Assembly: GCA_963795825.1 (NCBI GenBank)
Contig: CAWCIW010000005.1
Coordinates: 124,001-188,000 of the forward strand
Origin: BOG-908 sp963795825
GTDB taxonomy: Bacteria > Pseudomonadota > Alphaproteobacteria > Acetobacterales > Acetobacteraceae
Direction of reading: 5' to 3'
DNA length: 64,000 bases
In this document: positions 56,402-64,000 of the stretch, one piece after another
How positions within the stretch are numbered: position 1 is the first letter of the stretch
Layout of the letters: every line of letters starts with the position of its first letter
Made by a program: the position numbers and the translations under genes
The notes under the pieces: generated by a model
The model's input: only the letters and a program-made list of their open reading frames with translations
The model's database searches: none
What the model was told of the DNA's origin: nothing

Positions 56402-58082
56402 AGACCGCCGCCGCGCTGTTTTGCGCGGGTGGGCTGGTCCTGGGTTTCGGCAATTTCGTCTATCCCTACCTGAGCGCGCGCGATCACCTGCTTGGCTGGA
56501 CGCTGTGCGTCAGCCTGCCGCTCTCGGCGGCGATGCTGTGGTTCGCCGCAGGCCGAAGCGGCACCGGCGCGCCGGTCTTGCGTCTGCGGCCGTGGTGGCT
56601 GGTGGCGGGCAGCCTGGCGGCCGCGCTACTGGTCGAACTGGCCGCCGAGTTCCTGGTGGCCGAACTCCGCCGACGAATACGGCTACGTGTTCCTGGCGCG
56701 CACGCTGCTGCATGGCCGGTTGTGGAACCCCGCCCCGCCGGCGCCGGCGATCTTCGAGATCGCCTGGACGTTCGTGCGCGACGGCAAATGGTTCTCGCAA
56801 TATCCGCCGGCCTGGCCCGCGCTGCTGGCGCCGTTCCTGCTGATCCACGCGGGCTGGCTGGCCAACCCGCTGCTGACCGCAGCACTGGCCGCCCTGTCGC
56901 TGGCGACGCTGCGGCGCCTGGGCGCGAGCGCGCCGGTCTCGGCCTGTGCCACCGCGCTGCTGATGTTCTCGCCCTTCGTGCTGTTCAACGGGGCGTCGCT
57001 GTTCAACCACATGCTGACCGCGGTGCTGACGATGGGGATCGTCTGGCTGCAGTTGCGCGACGAGGCGGGCCGCGCCTGGCCGGCGCGCGCCGGCATAGGC
57101 GCGCTGTTCGGCGTGTTGCTGCTGACGCGCTACGACGTGTTCGTGCTGGTGGCCGCGCCGTTCGTGCTCGACCGGATCTGGTTCAGGCGGACGGCTTTCG
57201 TGCTGCGCGACGCGCCGGCGATGGCGGCCGGCGGTCTGCCGTTCGCGCTGGTGTTCCTCGCCTATAACCGGGCGTTTACCGGGCGTATGCTGGAGACCCC
57301 GTACGCCTGGGTGTCGCAGGGCGCGCATATCGGGCTTGTGGGGCAAGCACGTGGTGGTGGCAGACGCGGTGGGCGAGGCGCTGCTGCGCACCGCGCACTG
57401 GGCCGGCGAGCTGGCGGCGTTCACCAGCCCGGCGCTGATCGGCCTTGTGGCGGTGGCCTTCGCGGTCCAGCTCCGCCGCGGGCGGCTGCGCTGGCACGAC
57501 ACGCTGCTGCCTGTCGCGGCAGGTTTCTTCTTCCTGTATCCGGCGACCGGCGGCCACGAGTTCGGGCCGCGCTACTGGTTCTTCGCCTGGCCGGCGGCGA
57601 TGGTGTCGATGGCGGCGGCTTTGGGCGACGGCGCGTCGGCTTGGCTGCGCGTGGGGCGCTGGCGGCTGCATGCGCCGGCGCTTACGGCTGCTCATGCGGC
57701 GGCGTTCCTCGGCATGGGCGTGGCCACCAGCGCGTTCACCCATCTGTATGTGGACGCCCGCCGCGCCGTCGAAGGCGCGGTGCCGCCGTCCGGGCGGGCG
57801 GTGGTGCTGATCCCAACGCGCGCGCTGATGCTCACGCGCTGGCAGAGCGTGCCGATCACCGCGCACAGCGCGGATTTCTGCCGCAACGGCATCGATACCA
57901 CGGCAGACGTGCTCTACGCCCGGGCGGACGACAATTTCCGGCTGGCCGACCAGTTCAGCCGCGATGCTTGCTCGTTTGTCGGCCGTCCGGTGTTCCTGTG
58001 GCGCGCGCCGGGCGTGTTGGCGCCTGTGGCGTGCGGCGGCTCAGTTGCAGGCAGGGCGCCGGCCGGGAAACACGCAGGGTAG
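56398..58082 (+). CDS. Polytopic membrane protein, ArnT/GT39-like, two frameshifts in this sequence
   Basis: Read across frames, this is about 560 residues with ten or more hydrophobic segments. After a first segment, ADEYGYVFLARTLLHGRLWNP resembles the first periplasmic loop of PMT/ArnT-type transferases (acidic DE pair). Next come YPPAWPALLAPFLL and RYDVFVLVAAPFVLDRIW, and a soluble C-terminal part. The frame changes by +1 near 56670 and again near 57345. The GTG start overlaps the previous stop. The product may transfer sugar from a lipid carrier, with substrate unknown. Its 3' end overlaps the next, convergent gene by 42 bases. Confidence 0.72.
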
Positions 58083-59490
58083 GCCGAACACGATGGCCTG
58101 GCGCGCGGTGCTCAGGACGGGGGCGGCACCCGGCGCGAGCGTGGCTGGCCAGGTCAGCGATGCGGCCTCGGCGGGCAATGTCCGCAGCGGCAGCAGCAAC
58201 GCGCCGTAGGGGGTCGGGAGCAGCTTGAAGTCGCGTGTGTTGCGGTAGGTCTGGCCGCCCGCCTGCAGGGTGGTGTCGCCGAAATAGATGTCGTTCCAGA
58301 AGCCGGTCAGGTGGAGGAGCAGCGCGCGGTCCAGGGCCAGGGCGCCGGGCGGGACGGCGATGGTGTTTGCCGTGGCCTGGGCAGGTTGTGGCGTGCGGTC
58401 GCGCAATTCAGGGCGCCAGGCCAGTGCGAGCGCCGCCAGGACGCAGGCGGCGAGCGCCGCCCGGCGCTGCGGGCGATGCAGCAGCGCCACGGCGAGCTGG
58501 CCGGCCCAGAGGACCAGGAAGGGGAACGTCCATTTGAAATAGTGCAAATTGTAGAAGCGCCAGAGGCCGTATGGCTGCAGGTCTCGGTACGCGAGATAGA
58601 GCGCCCAGTGCAGGGCGACGGTGGCTGCGACCAGCAAGGCCGCCGGATAGCGCCGGCTGGCGGTGGCCACGGCGAGCAGCAGGCCCGCGATACCGGGCGC
58701 GATCCAGGGCAGGCCAGCGGCCAGGCCCATCCCCTCGGGCAGCAGCGGGCGCGGGCCGATCACCAGCATCACCCAGCGCATCGGCAGCAGACGCCACTCC
58801 AGCCCGATCGCGGCCGATCCGCCGACATAGGGGCCGGCATTCAGGCCGAATACCGCGAAATGGGCGAGGCCGGCCGGCGCCGCGCCCGCCAGCGAGGCCT
58901 GCGGCGCCGGCGATCGTGCAGGCGGCCCACAGGCGCCAGCCGGCGCGCGCGCGCAGCAGCGCCCAGACGGCATAGGGCGCGCCGGTGGCGAGCAGGACCG
59001 CGGCGTCGCTGGGGCGGAAGCCGGCGATCGTGGCCACGCACAGGCCGAACAACGCGGCGCGGGCAGGGCCGGGCCGCTCGGCGAAGCGAAGGGCCAGCAG
59101 CACGGCTAGGAACTGGAACGGCGCGGAACCCGTGGTGCTCCAGGGCACCACCCAGATGGCGAGGGCGGTGCGGCCGCTCAGCACCGCCACGAGGAAGCAC
59201 AACGCCGAAGCGGCTGGCGGCCAGCCTGGCGCCAGGCGGCGGGCGATGCGCTGGAAGATGGCGAAGCTGGCCAGCAGGCAGGCGAGGTCCGGCACCAGGA
59301 AGGGCTGCCACGGGGTGAGCCATACAAAGGCGGCGCCCAGCAGGGGGTAGTAGGGGAGGTAGTGGTGTTGCGAGGGATCCAGGTTGCCGGCGGCCCAGGC
59401 CTGGGCGGCTTGCAGGTAGTGGTGCTGGTCCGCACCTGCCCAGAACGAGGCGAAGTTCGGGTATTTGCTGGCTTGGATGGCCAGGGTCAC
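58041..59490 (-). CDS. Polytopic membrane protein of unknown function, one frameshift in this sequence
   Basis: This product of about 480 residues has ten or more hydrophobic helices and a hydrophilic C-terminal end. A DQHHYLQAAQAW segment sits in the first loop, resembling the acidic loop of lipid-linked sugar transferases, so a GT39/GT87-like role is possible. One +1 change near 58910 joins the two parts (before PAGLAHFAVFGLNAGPYVGG). The GTG at 59490 is a weak start. Upstream the frame runs into repeat R17. Similarity in size and layout to the convergent gene suggests related functions. Confidence 0.62.
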
Positions 59491-59510
59491 TAGGGTCAGG
59501 AGAAGTAAGT

Positions 59511-59561
59511 AAGGCCTTCTTTTCTGAAGAAAAGAAGCAAAAGACTTTTGCTCCCTGTCGG
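59511..59561 (-). repeat. Dispersed dyad element R17, single arm
   Basis: A perfect subfamily A arm on the minus strand, like R6, ending CCGACAGGGAGC at its outer end. It lies in the divergent gap upstream of the membrane protein and the decarboxylase genes. Confidence 0.85.
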
Positions 59562-59645
59562 GTGTCTGCTGGATCGATTGCCGACTGGGTTTTCCGAAAA
59601 AGGACGGCTTGGCTTGCTTCTGGCTTCGTGTCATCGCCCCGCACG

Positions 59646-61104
59646 ATGACAGACTCTCCCCCGCAAGGCCTAGACCCCGAGGACTGGAGCGCCACCCGCG
59701 CGCTCGGCCACCGCATGCTCGACGACATGATCGACTGGCTGCAAGCCGCGCGCGACCGCCCGGTATGGCAGCGTATGCCGGATGCGGCCCGCGCCGAACT
59801 GCGCGCGCCCCTGCCGCGCGCCGGCGTGGACATGACGGAGATCTACGCGGATTTCCAGCGACTCGTGCTGCCATACGGCGCGGCCAACGAGCATCCGCGG
59901 ATGATGGGCTGGGTGAATGGCGGCGGCAACGCGGCGGGCATACTGGCCGAGCTGTTGACCGCGGTGTTCAACCCGAACTGCGCCGGGCGCGACCATGCGG
60001 CCATCGAGATGGAGCGCCAGGTGATCGCCTGGGCGGCCGAGATGGTGGGCATGCCGGCCGAGACAAGCGGGGTGCTGCTGGCGGGATCGTCGATGGCGAA
60101 CATGGTGGCGGTGCTGGTGGCGCGGCGCGCGGCGCTGGGCGCCGAGGTGCGCACCGGCGGCCTGGGCGCGGCGCGGCTGGTGGCATATGCGTCGGCGGCG
60201 GCGCATGGCTGCATTCCCCGCGCGCTGGACATGGCGGGCATCGGCAGCCACGCGCTCCGGCTGGTGCCGGCCGAACTCGGCGCACAGGATGGATCTGGGC
60301 GCGCTGCGGGCGGCCATCGCAGCAGATCGCGCGGCGGGGATGCGGCCGTTTCTGGTGGTGGGCACGGCCGGCACGGTGGATTGCGCCGCGATCGACGACC
60401 TGGCCGGGGTGGCCGATGTGGCGCGCGACGCCGGCATCTGGTTCCACGTGGATGGCGCGTTCGGGGCGACGGCCGCGCTCTCGGCGCGGTTCCGGCCGCT
60501 GCTGGCGGGCATCGCGCAAGCGGACAGCCTGGCGTTCGATTTCCACAAATGGGCGCAGGTGCCGTACGACGCAGGCTGCGTGCTGGTGCGCGATCCGGCG
60601 CTGCATCTGGATACGTTTGCGCAGTCGCTGGCCTATCTCACCTATGCGGAGCGCGGAATGGCGGGCAATCCGCCCTGGCCGCGCGATCTCGGGCCCGATC
60701 TTTCGCGGGAGTTCCGTGCGCTGAAAGTGTGGATGACGTTGCGCGCGTACGGCGCGGACGGGCTGGCCCGCGTGGTGGAACGCGGGTGCGAGGTGGCACA
60801 ATACCTGGCGGCGCGTGTGGCGCGCGAGGCGGCGCTGGAATTGCTGGCGCCGGTGACGCTGAACATCGTGTGTTTCCGCGTGGTGGCGTTGAGCGATGCG
60901 GAAAACCGCGAGCTGGTGGCCGATCTGCAGGAGGCCGGTATCGCCGCGCCGTCGACGACCGTGATCGGCGGCAGGCTTGCGATACGCGCCGCGTTGTTCA
61001 ACCATCGCACCACAGAAGCCGACGCGGATGCGCTGGTAGAGGGAGTGCTGCACCTGGCGAGCGCGCGAATCCAAGCCGGTGCAGGCAAGCCGAATCCCGC
61101 CTGA
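59646..61104 (+). CDS. PLP-dependent group II decarboxylase, one frameshift in this sequence
   Basis: This protein of about 485 residues is of the aromatic amino-acid/tyrosine decarboxylase family. It has HPRMMGWVNGGGNAAGILAE, SGVLLAGSSMANMVAVLVA, FHVDGAFGATAAL with the cofactor-stabilising Asp, and the PLP lysine in FDFHKWAQVPYDAGC. A single +1 change near 60285 (before MDLGALRAAIAAD) splits the frame. Without correction the N-terminal half fuses with the next gene. The substrate is not predictable from the sequence. Start ATG at 59646. Confidence 0.85.
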
Positions 61105-61116
61105 ACCGAAGCGCCC

Positions 61117-61170
61117 GTGCAGGCGTCACCGTGAAAGCTTTTTGCCTCTTTTTCTCGAAAAAGAAGGCCT
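61117..61170 (+). repeat. Dispersed dyad element R18, single arm
   Basis: This arm starts with GTGCAGGCGTCACC, the inner end type of the pairs, then has AAGCTTTTTGC and hairpin CTCTTTTTCTCGAAAAAGAAG. It looks like the right half of an R12-type pair left alone between the decarboxylase and peptidase genes. Confidence 0.8.
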
Positions 61171-61202
61171 GCTCTGTTAAAATTCCCAGGAGTAAAACCC
61201 GA

Positions 61203-63122
61203 GTGAAACGCGCCCTGCTGCTGACCACGCTGCTCACCACGCCCGCTCTCGCAGACCAACCGCAGCCGCAGCCGCTGGCCTACCCGCCGGCGATCCCTGC
61301 GCCGAAGGACGTGGCCTATCCTGGCACGATCAAACTCACGGTGGATATCACCGACCTGGCCAGACATGTGGTGAACGTGCACGAGATTATCCCCGTGCAG
61401 CAGGGTGGCGACGTGGTGTTGCTGTATCCGGAGTGGGTGCCAGGCGATCACGGCCCGACAGGGCCGCTGGCCGCGTTGGCCGGGCTGGACTTCAAGGCGG
61501 GTGGGCAAAGCCTGATATGGGCGCGTGATCCGGTGGACGTGCATGCCTTCCACGTGCAGGCGCCGCAGGGTGCGGGCAGCATCGACGTGCATTTCCAGTA
61601 TCTGTCGCCGCCCACGCGGAAAGAGGGCCGGGTGGAGATGACTCCCGACCTGGTCGACCTCGCCTGGAACGAACTGGCGCTGTATCCGGCTGGGTATTTC
61701 TCGCGCGACGTGTCGGTGAGTCCAAGCCTGGTGCTGCCGAAAGGCTGGCATTATGCGACGGCTTTGGACACCGAGGCGGCCGGCGACGGCCATGCCGCGT
61801 TCAAGACGACGACATTCAACACGCTGGTCGATTTGCCGTTCTACGCCGGGCGGTATTCCGCGCGCATCGACCTCGCACCGGGTGCGGCGGTGCCGGTGCA
61901 TCTGAACGTGTTCGCCGACAAGCCGCAGGACCTGGTGATGACGCCGGAGCAGCTGGCCAAGCACCGCGCCTTGGTGACGCAGGCAAAGCTCCTGTATGGC
62001 GCGCAGCATTACGGACATTACGATTTTCTGTTCGCGCTCAGCGGACAGTTGGGCGGCGTCGGGCTGGAGCACCACCAGTCCAGCGAAGATGGCGTGGATC
62101 GCGACTATTTCTCCGACTGGGACAAGACGACGGCGGACCGCGATCTGCTGCCGCACGAATACACCCATTCGTGGAACGGCAAGTTCCGCCGGCCGGCGGA
62201 CCTGTGGGCGCCGAATTTCAACGTGCCAGAGCGCGACAGTCTTTTGTGGGTTTACGAGGGGCAGACGCAGTTCTGGGGACAGGTGCTGGCCGCGCGCGCC
62301 GGGCTGTGGAGCAAGCAGGAAACCTTGGATGCGATCGCGCTCGATGCGGCGAGCATGGAGCGCGAGACGGGGCGCGCCTGGCGGCCGCTGCAGGACACCA
62401 CGAACGACCCGATCATCAACGAGCGGCGGCCGCAATCCTGGCATAGCTGGGAACGCCAGGAGGATTACTACACCGAGGGGCTGCTGATCTGGCTGGATGC
62501 GGATTCGCTGATACGCCAGAAAACCAACGGCCAGAAATCGCTGGGCGATTTCGCGCATGCGTTCTTCGGCGTACAGGACGGAAGCTTCGTAACCCTGCCT
62601 TACAAGTTCGAGGATGTGGTGGCGACGCTGAATACCGTGTTGCCGTATGACTGGGCCGGCTTCCTGCGCACGCGGCTGGACAAGCGCGGCGGCGGCGCGC
62701 CGCTCGATGGCATTACGCGGGGCGGCTACAAACTCGTCTATACCGACACGCCGTCGGATTTCCAGAAGAGCGAGGACAGCAAGCGGGAGGCGCAGGATTA
62801 CGGCGCGTCGATCGGGCTGCTGATCGCCAAGGGCGGCACGATCTCCGGCGTGATCTGGGATTTGCCGGCCTATAAAGCGGGGCTGGTGAAGGGCGGCAAG
62901 ATATTGGCGCTGAACGGCCTGGCTTATGACGACGGCAACGATCTTTCCGATGCGATCAAGCTCGCGCATACAGACCGCGCGCCGATCGAGATATTGGTGC
63001 AGGACGACGCGCATTTCCGCACCGTGCAGGTGCCTTACCATGACGGCCTGCGCTATCCGCATCTGCAGCGTGTGGCTGGCACGCCGGCGTTGCTCGACGA
63101 CCTGCTCACGCCGCTCAAATAG
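61203..63122 (+). CDS. M61 family glycyl aminopeptidase-like metallopeptidase with PDZ domain
   Basis: The 639-residue protein has an N-terminal signal peptide (MKRALLLTTLLTTPALA), a beta-rich domain, and the zinc motif LLPHEYTHSWNGK (HExxH). The downstream WVYEGQTQFWG glutamate is the third ligand of the family. A C-terminal PDZ domain follows (GASIGLLIAKGGTISGVIWDLPAYKAGLVKGGKILALNG). It is probably a periplasmic or cell-surface peptidase. The start is GTG 61203, with GGAG 10 bases upstream. DUF1289 follows directly. Confidence 0.9.
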   Translation: MKRALLLTTLLTTPALADQPQPQPLAYPPAIPAPKDVAYPGTIKLTVDITDLARHVVNVHEIIPVQQGGDVVLLYPEWVPGDHGPTGPLAALAGLDFKAGGQSLIWARDPVDVHAFHVQAPQGAGSIDVHFQYLSPPTRKEGRVEMTPDLVDLAWNELALYPAGYFSRDVSVSPSLVLPKGWHYATALDTEAAGDGHAAFKTTTFNTLVDLPFYAGRYSARIDLAPGAAVPVHLNVFADKPQDLVMTPEQLAKHRALVTQAKLLYGAQHYGHYDFLFALSGQLGGVGLEHHQSSEDGVDRDYFSDWDKTTADRDLLPHEYTHSWNGKFRRPADLWAPNFNVPERDSLLWVYEGQTQFWGQVLAARAGLWSKQETLDAIALDAASMERETGRAWRPLQDTTNDPIINERRPQSWHSWERQEDYYTEGLLIWLDADSLIRQKTNGQKSLGDFAHAFFGVQDGSFVTLPYKFEDVVATLNTVLPYDWAGFLRTRLDKRGGGAPLDGITRGGYKLVYTDTPSDFQKSEDSKREAQDYGASIGLLIAKGGTISGVIWDLPAYKAGLVKGGKILALNGLAYDDGNDLSDAIKLAHTDRAPIEILVQDDAHFRTVQVPYHDGLRYPHLQRVAGTPALLDDLLTPLK

Positions 63123-63136
63123 CGGCGGCGGCAATC

Positions 63137-63337
63137 CTGATCGTCTCCCCCTGCATCAAGCTGTGCCAGATGGACCCTCGCGTGGATCAATGCGCGGGGT
63201 GTTTGCGTACGCTTGCGGAAATCGCGGCGTGGGGGAGCATGAGCGATGCGCAGCGGCTGGCGGTGATGGGAGAGTTGCCTGGGCGGGCAAGGAAGGAAGC
63301 AGTCCTTTTGCGTCAAAAAGCACCGAAAAACTTTTGA
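63137..63337 (+). CDS. DUF1289 family small Cys-rich protein
   Basis: This product of about 66 residues has the DUF1289 signature SPCIKLCQMDPRVDQCAGC, then LRTLAEIAAWGSMSDAQRLAVM. Four Cys suggest a metal or Fe-S site, function unknown. No ATG, GTG or TTG lies before the motif in this frame; CTG 63137 is a provisional start, or a base is missing upstream. The C-terminal tail (RKEAVLLRQKAPKNF) and the TGA stop come from repeat R19. Confidence 0.7.
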   Translation: MIVSPCIKLCQMDPRVDQCAGCLRTLAEIAAWGSMSDAQRLAVMGELPGRARKEAVLLRQKAPKNF

Positions 63338-63349
63338 CCCTCCGCCTGC
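63295..63349 (-). repeat. Dispersed dyad element R19, single arm
   Basis: A degenerate subfamily B arm (GCAGTCCTTTTGCG, TCAAAAAGCACC) followed by CAAAAGTTTTTCGG on the minus strand overlaps the last codons of the DUF1289 gene. Confidence 0.7.
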
Positions 63350-63426
63350 GCTGCTTCCCCGGCGCGTCGCTTTGCGGAGGCTATACCAGCCACAGTTGAG
63401 ATTGACGCATCTAAGGCAGGTAAGAA

Positions 63427-63590
63427 AGCAGTCCTTTTTCGAGAAAAAGGACCAAAAAGCTTTTGCTACGACGCCTGCACGAACGCTTACTTCCGTATTG
63501 CAAGTCGATGCGGCTGCAATAATAGCCAAATCGACGTGCAGGCGTCGTAGCAAAAGCTTTTTGCTTCTTTTTCTCGAAAAAGAAGGCCTT
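63427..63590. repeat. Dispersed dyad element R20, inverted pair (long form)
   Basis: This is the second copy of the R12 unit. Inner arms form a perfect 28-bp inverted repeat (63453-63480 with 63536-63563), ending in GCCTGCAC. The core repeats ATTGCAAGTCGATGCGGC and TGCAATAATAGCC of R12. The match extends left to GATTGACGCATC at about 63401. It fills the convergent gap before the SIP gene. Confidence 0.88.
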
Positions 63591-63630
63591 CCTTCCTTTG
63601 CCGATGTGTCAGCCCCAAAAGGGTTTGGTA

Positions 63631-64000
63631 TCAGGTCAGCTTTACATGTGCGCCGGCCTCTCCGCGGCGCCAGTAGCCCGCGGCGCGTACCTGGTTTGTA
63701 GGCATCGCCTCGTCCTCCAGCAGATATTTTCGCAGCCGCCTTGCGGTCTCCGCCTCGGCGGCGATCCACGCGTAGGTTTCGCCGCGCGGTAGGGACTGCG
63801 CGCGCAGGGCCTCGTCGAGCAGCCTGGTGGTGCCGGCGGGCTGGCCGTCGCGGTACAGGAACCGGATGCTGGCGTTGGCAGCGGTCGGCAAATGGCGTTC
63901 CTCGCCGGCGTCGGCCACTTCGATGCAGACGATCGCGCGCACGCCCGGCCGCAGCTCCTCCAGGTGGCGCGCGATCGCGGGCAGGGCCGTCTCGTCGCCC
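63631..64000 (-). CDS. Siderophore-interacting protein (ferric-chelate reductase), C-terminal part only
   Basis: This is the C-terminal domain of a SIP/ViuB-type NADPH-dependent flavoprotein that reduces siderophore-bound iron. The visible 122 residues begin in GDETALPAIARHLEE, the NADP-domain signature, and end in AWIAAEAETARRLRKYLL and VRAAGYWRRGEAGAH. The start lies beyond the window. It converges with DUF1289 across R19 and R20. Confidence 0.88.
   Translation of the reverse strand, partial: GDETALPAIARHLEELRPGVRAIVCIEVADAGEERHLPTAANASIRFLYRDGQPAGTTRLLDEALRAQSLPRGETYAWIAAEAETARRLRKYLLEDEAMPTNQVRAAGYWRRGEAGAHVKLT

Noticed and set aside
59562..63122. A single frame of 1186 codons that joins a decarboxylase to an M61 peptidase
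   Set aside because: The frame leaves the decarboxylase at a one-base shift near 60285 and reads nonsense until the repeat R18, after which it enters the peptidase signal peptide. These are two genes.
18111..63590. CRISPR array
   Set aside because: The repeats are dispersed over 45 kb in both orientations with genes between them and no regular spacers. No cas gene is present.
18127..63600. Short open frames in both strands of the repeats that read like SKSFLLLFFRKEGLA or QKSFASFLQKRRPS
   Set aside because: They are translations of the dyad arms themselves, occur at every copy in several frames, and have no own start signals. They also create false N-terminal extensions of real genes, which I removed.
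50200..63600. Insertion sequence at R12 or R20
   Set aside because: The unit of about 190 bp contains no transposase, and no IS-size open frame lies between the arms. A non-autonomous element is the most that can be said.

Overview
The window is a high-GC chromosome segment from an alphaproteobacterium, most likely of the Acetobacteraceae (Rhodospirillales). The evidence is the 14-gene nuo operon running directly into birA, coaX, RNase J, a DUF1467 gene, a short-form proS and lolC-lolD. This is inference from gene content; no rRNA lies in the window. A BLUF/cobalamin-binding AppA/AerR-like regulator beside cbbY hints at phototrophic ancestry, which is also inference.

Layout. 1-17.8 kb: one dense plus-strand operon, nuoA (partial) to nuoN, then birA, coaX, rnj and DUF1467, ending at an intrinsic terminator. 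18.2-23.8 kb: proS, lolC/E, lolD, galE and a GT9 transferase. 23.8-29.8 kb, mostly minus: lipoprotein, cold-shock protein, an EthA-type Baeyer-Villiger monooxygenase with a P450, pyrE and gltA. 30.1-35.7 kb: Gfo/Idh/MocA oxidoreductase, an alpha/beta hydrolase divergent from a three-domain Aas-type lipid acylation gene, with two identical-type operator dyads between them. 35.8-45.9 kb: tRNA-Pro, a large adenylating protein (adenylation, carrier-like, unknown and TPR-like parts), two SDRs, a giant GT4-GT2-GT2 glycosyltransferase and a conserved unknown protein. 46-56 kb: FemAB-like protein, mntR/mntH, a protein ending in an HPDK motif, the BLUF regulator, cbbY, rlmB, tRNA-Tyr and a secreted repeat protein. 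56-64 kb: two polytopic membrane proteins, a PLP decarboxylase, an M61 peptidase, DUF1289 and a siderophore-interacting reductase (partial).

The most striking non-gene structure is a family of AT-rich dyad elements at 20 intergenic loci from 18.1 kb to the end: 13 single arms and 7 inverted pairs (27 arms). The hairpin stems vary in a compensatory way. One end of each arm usually lies close to a neighbouring gene, and some arms supply a gene's stop codon and C-terminal tail. Two copies share a nearly identical unit of about 190 bp. The family looks like a REP/BIME- or MITE-type system with no transposase in view.

Caution: nine genes are broken by frameshifts, almost all single-base insertions, concentrated in the Aas gene and the giant glycosyltransferase. 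Because nuoM and rnj are also hit, residual insertion errors in the assembly are more likely than true pseudogenes.
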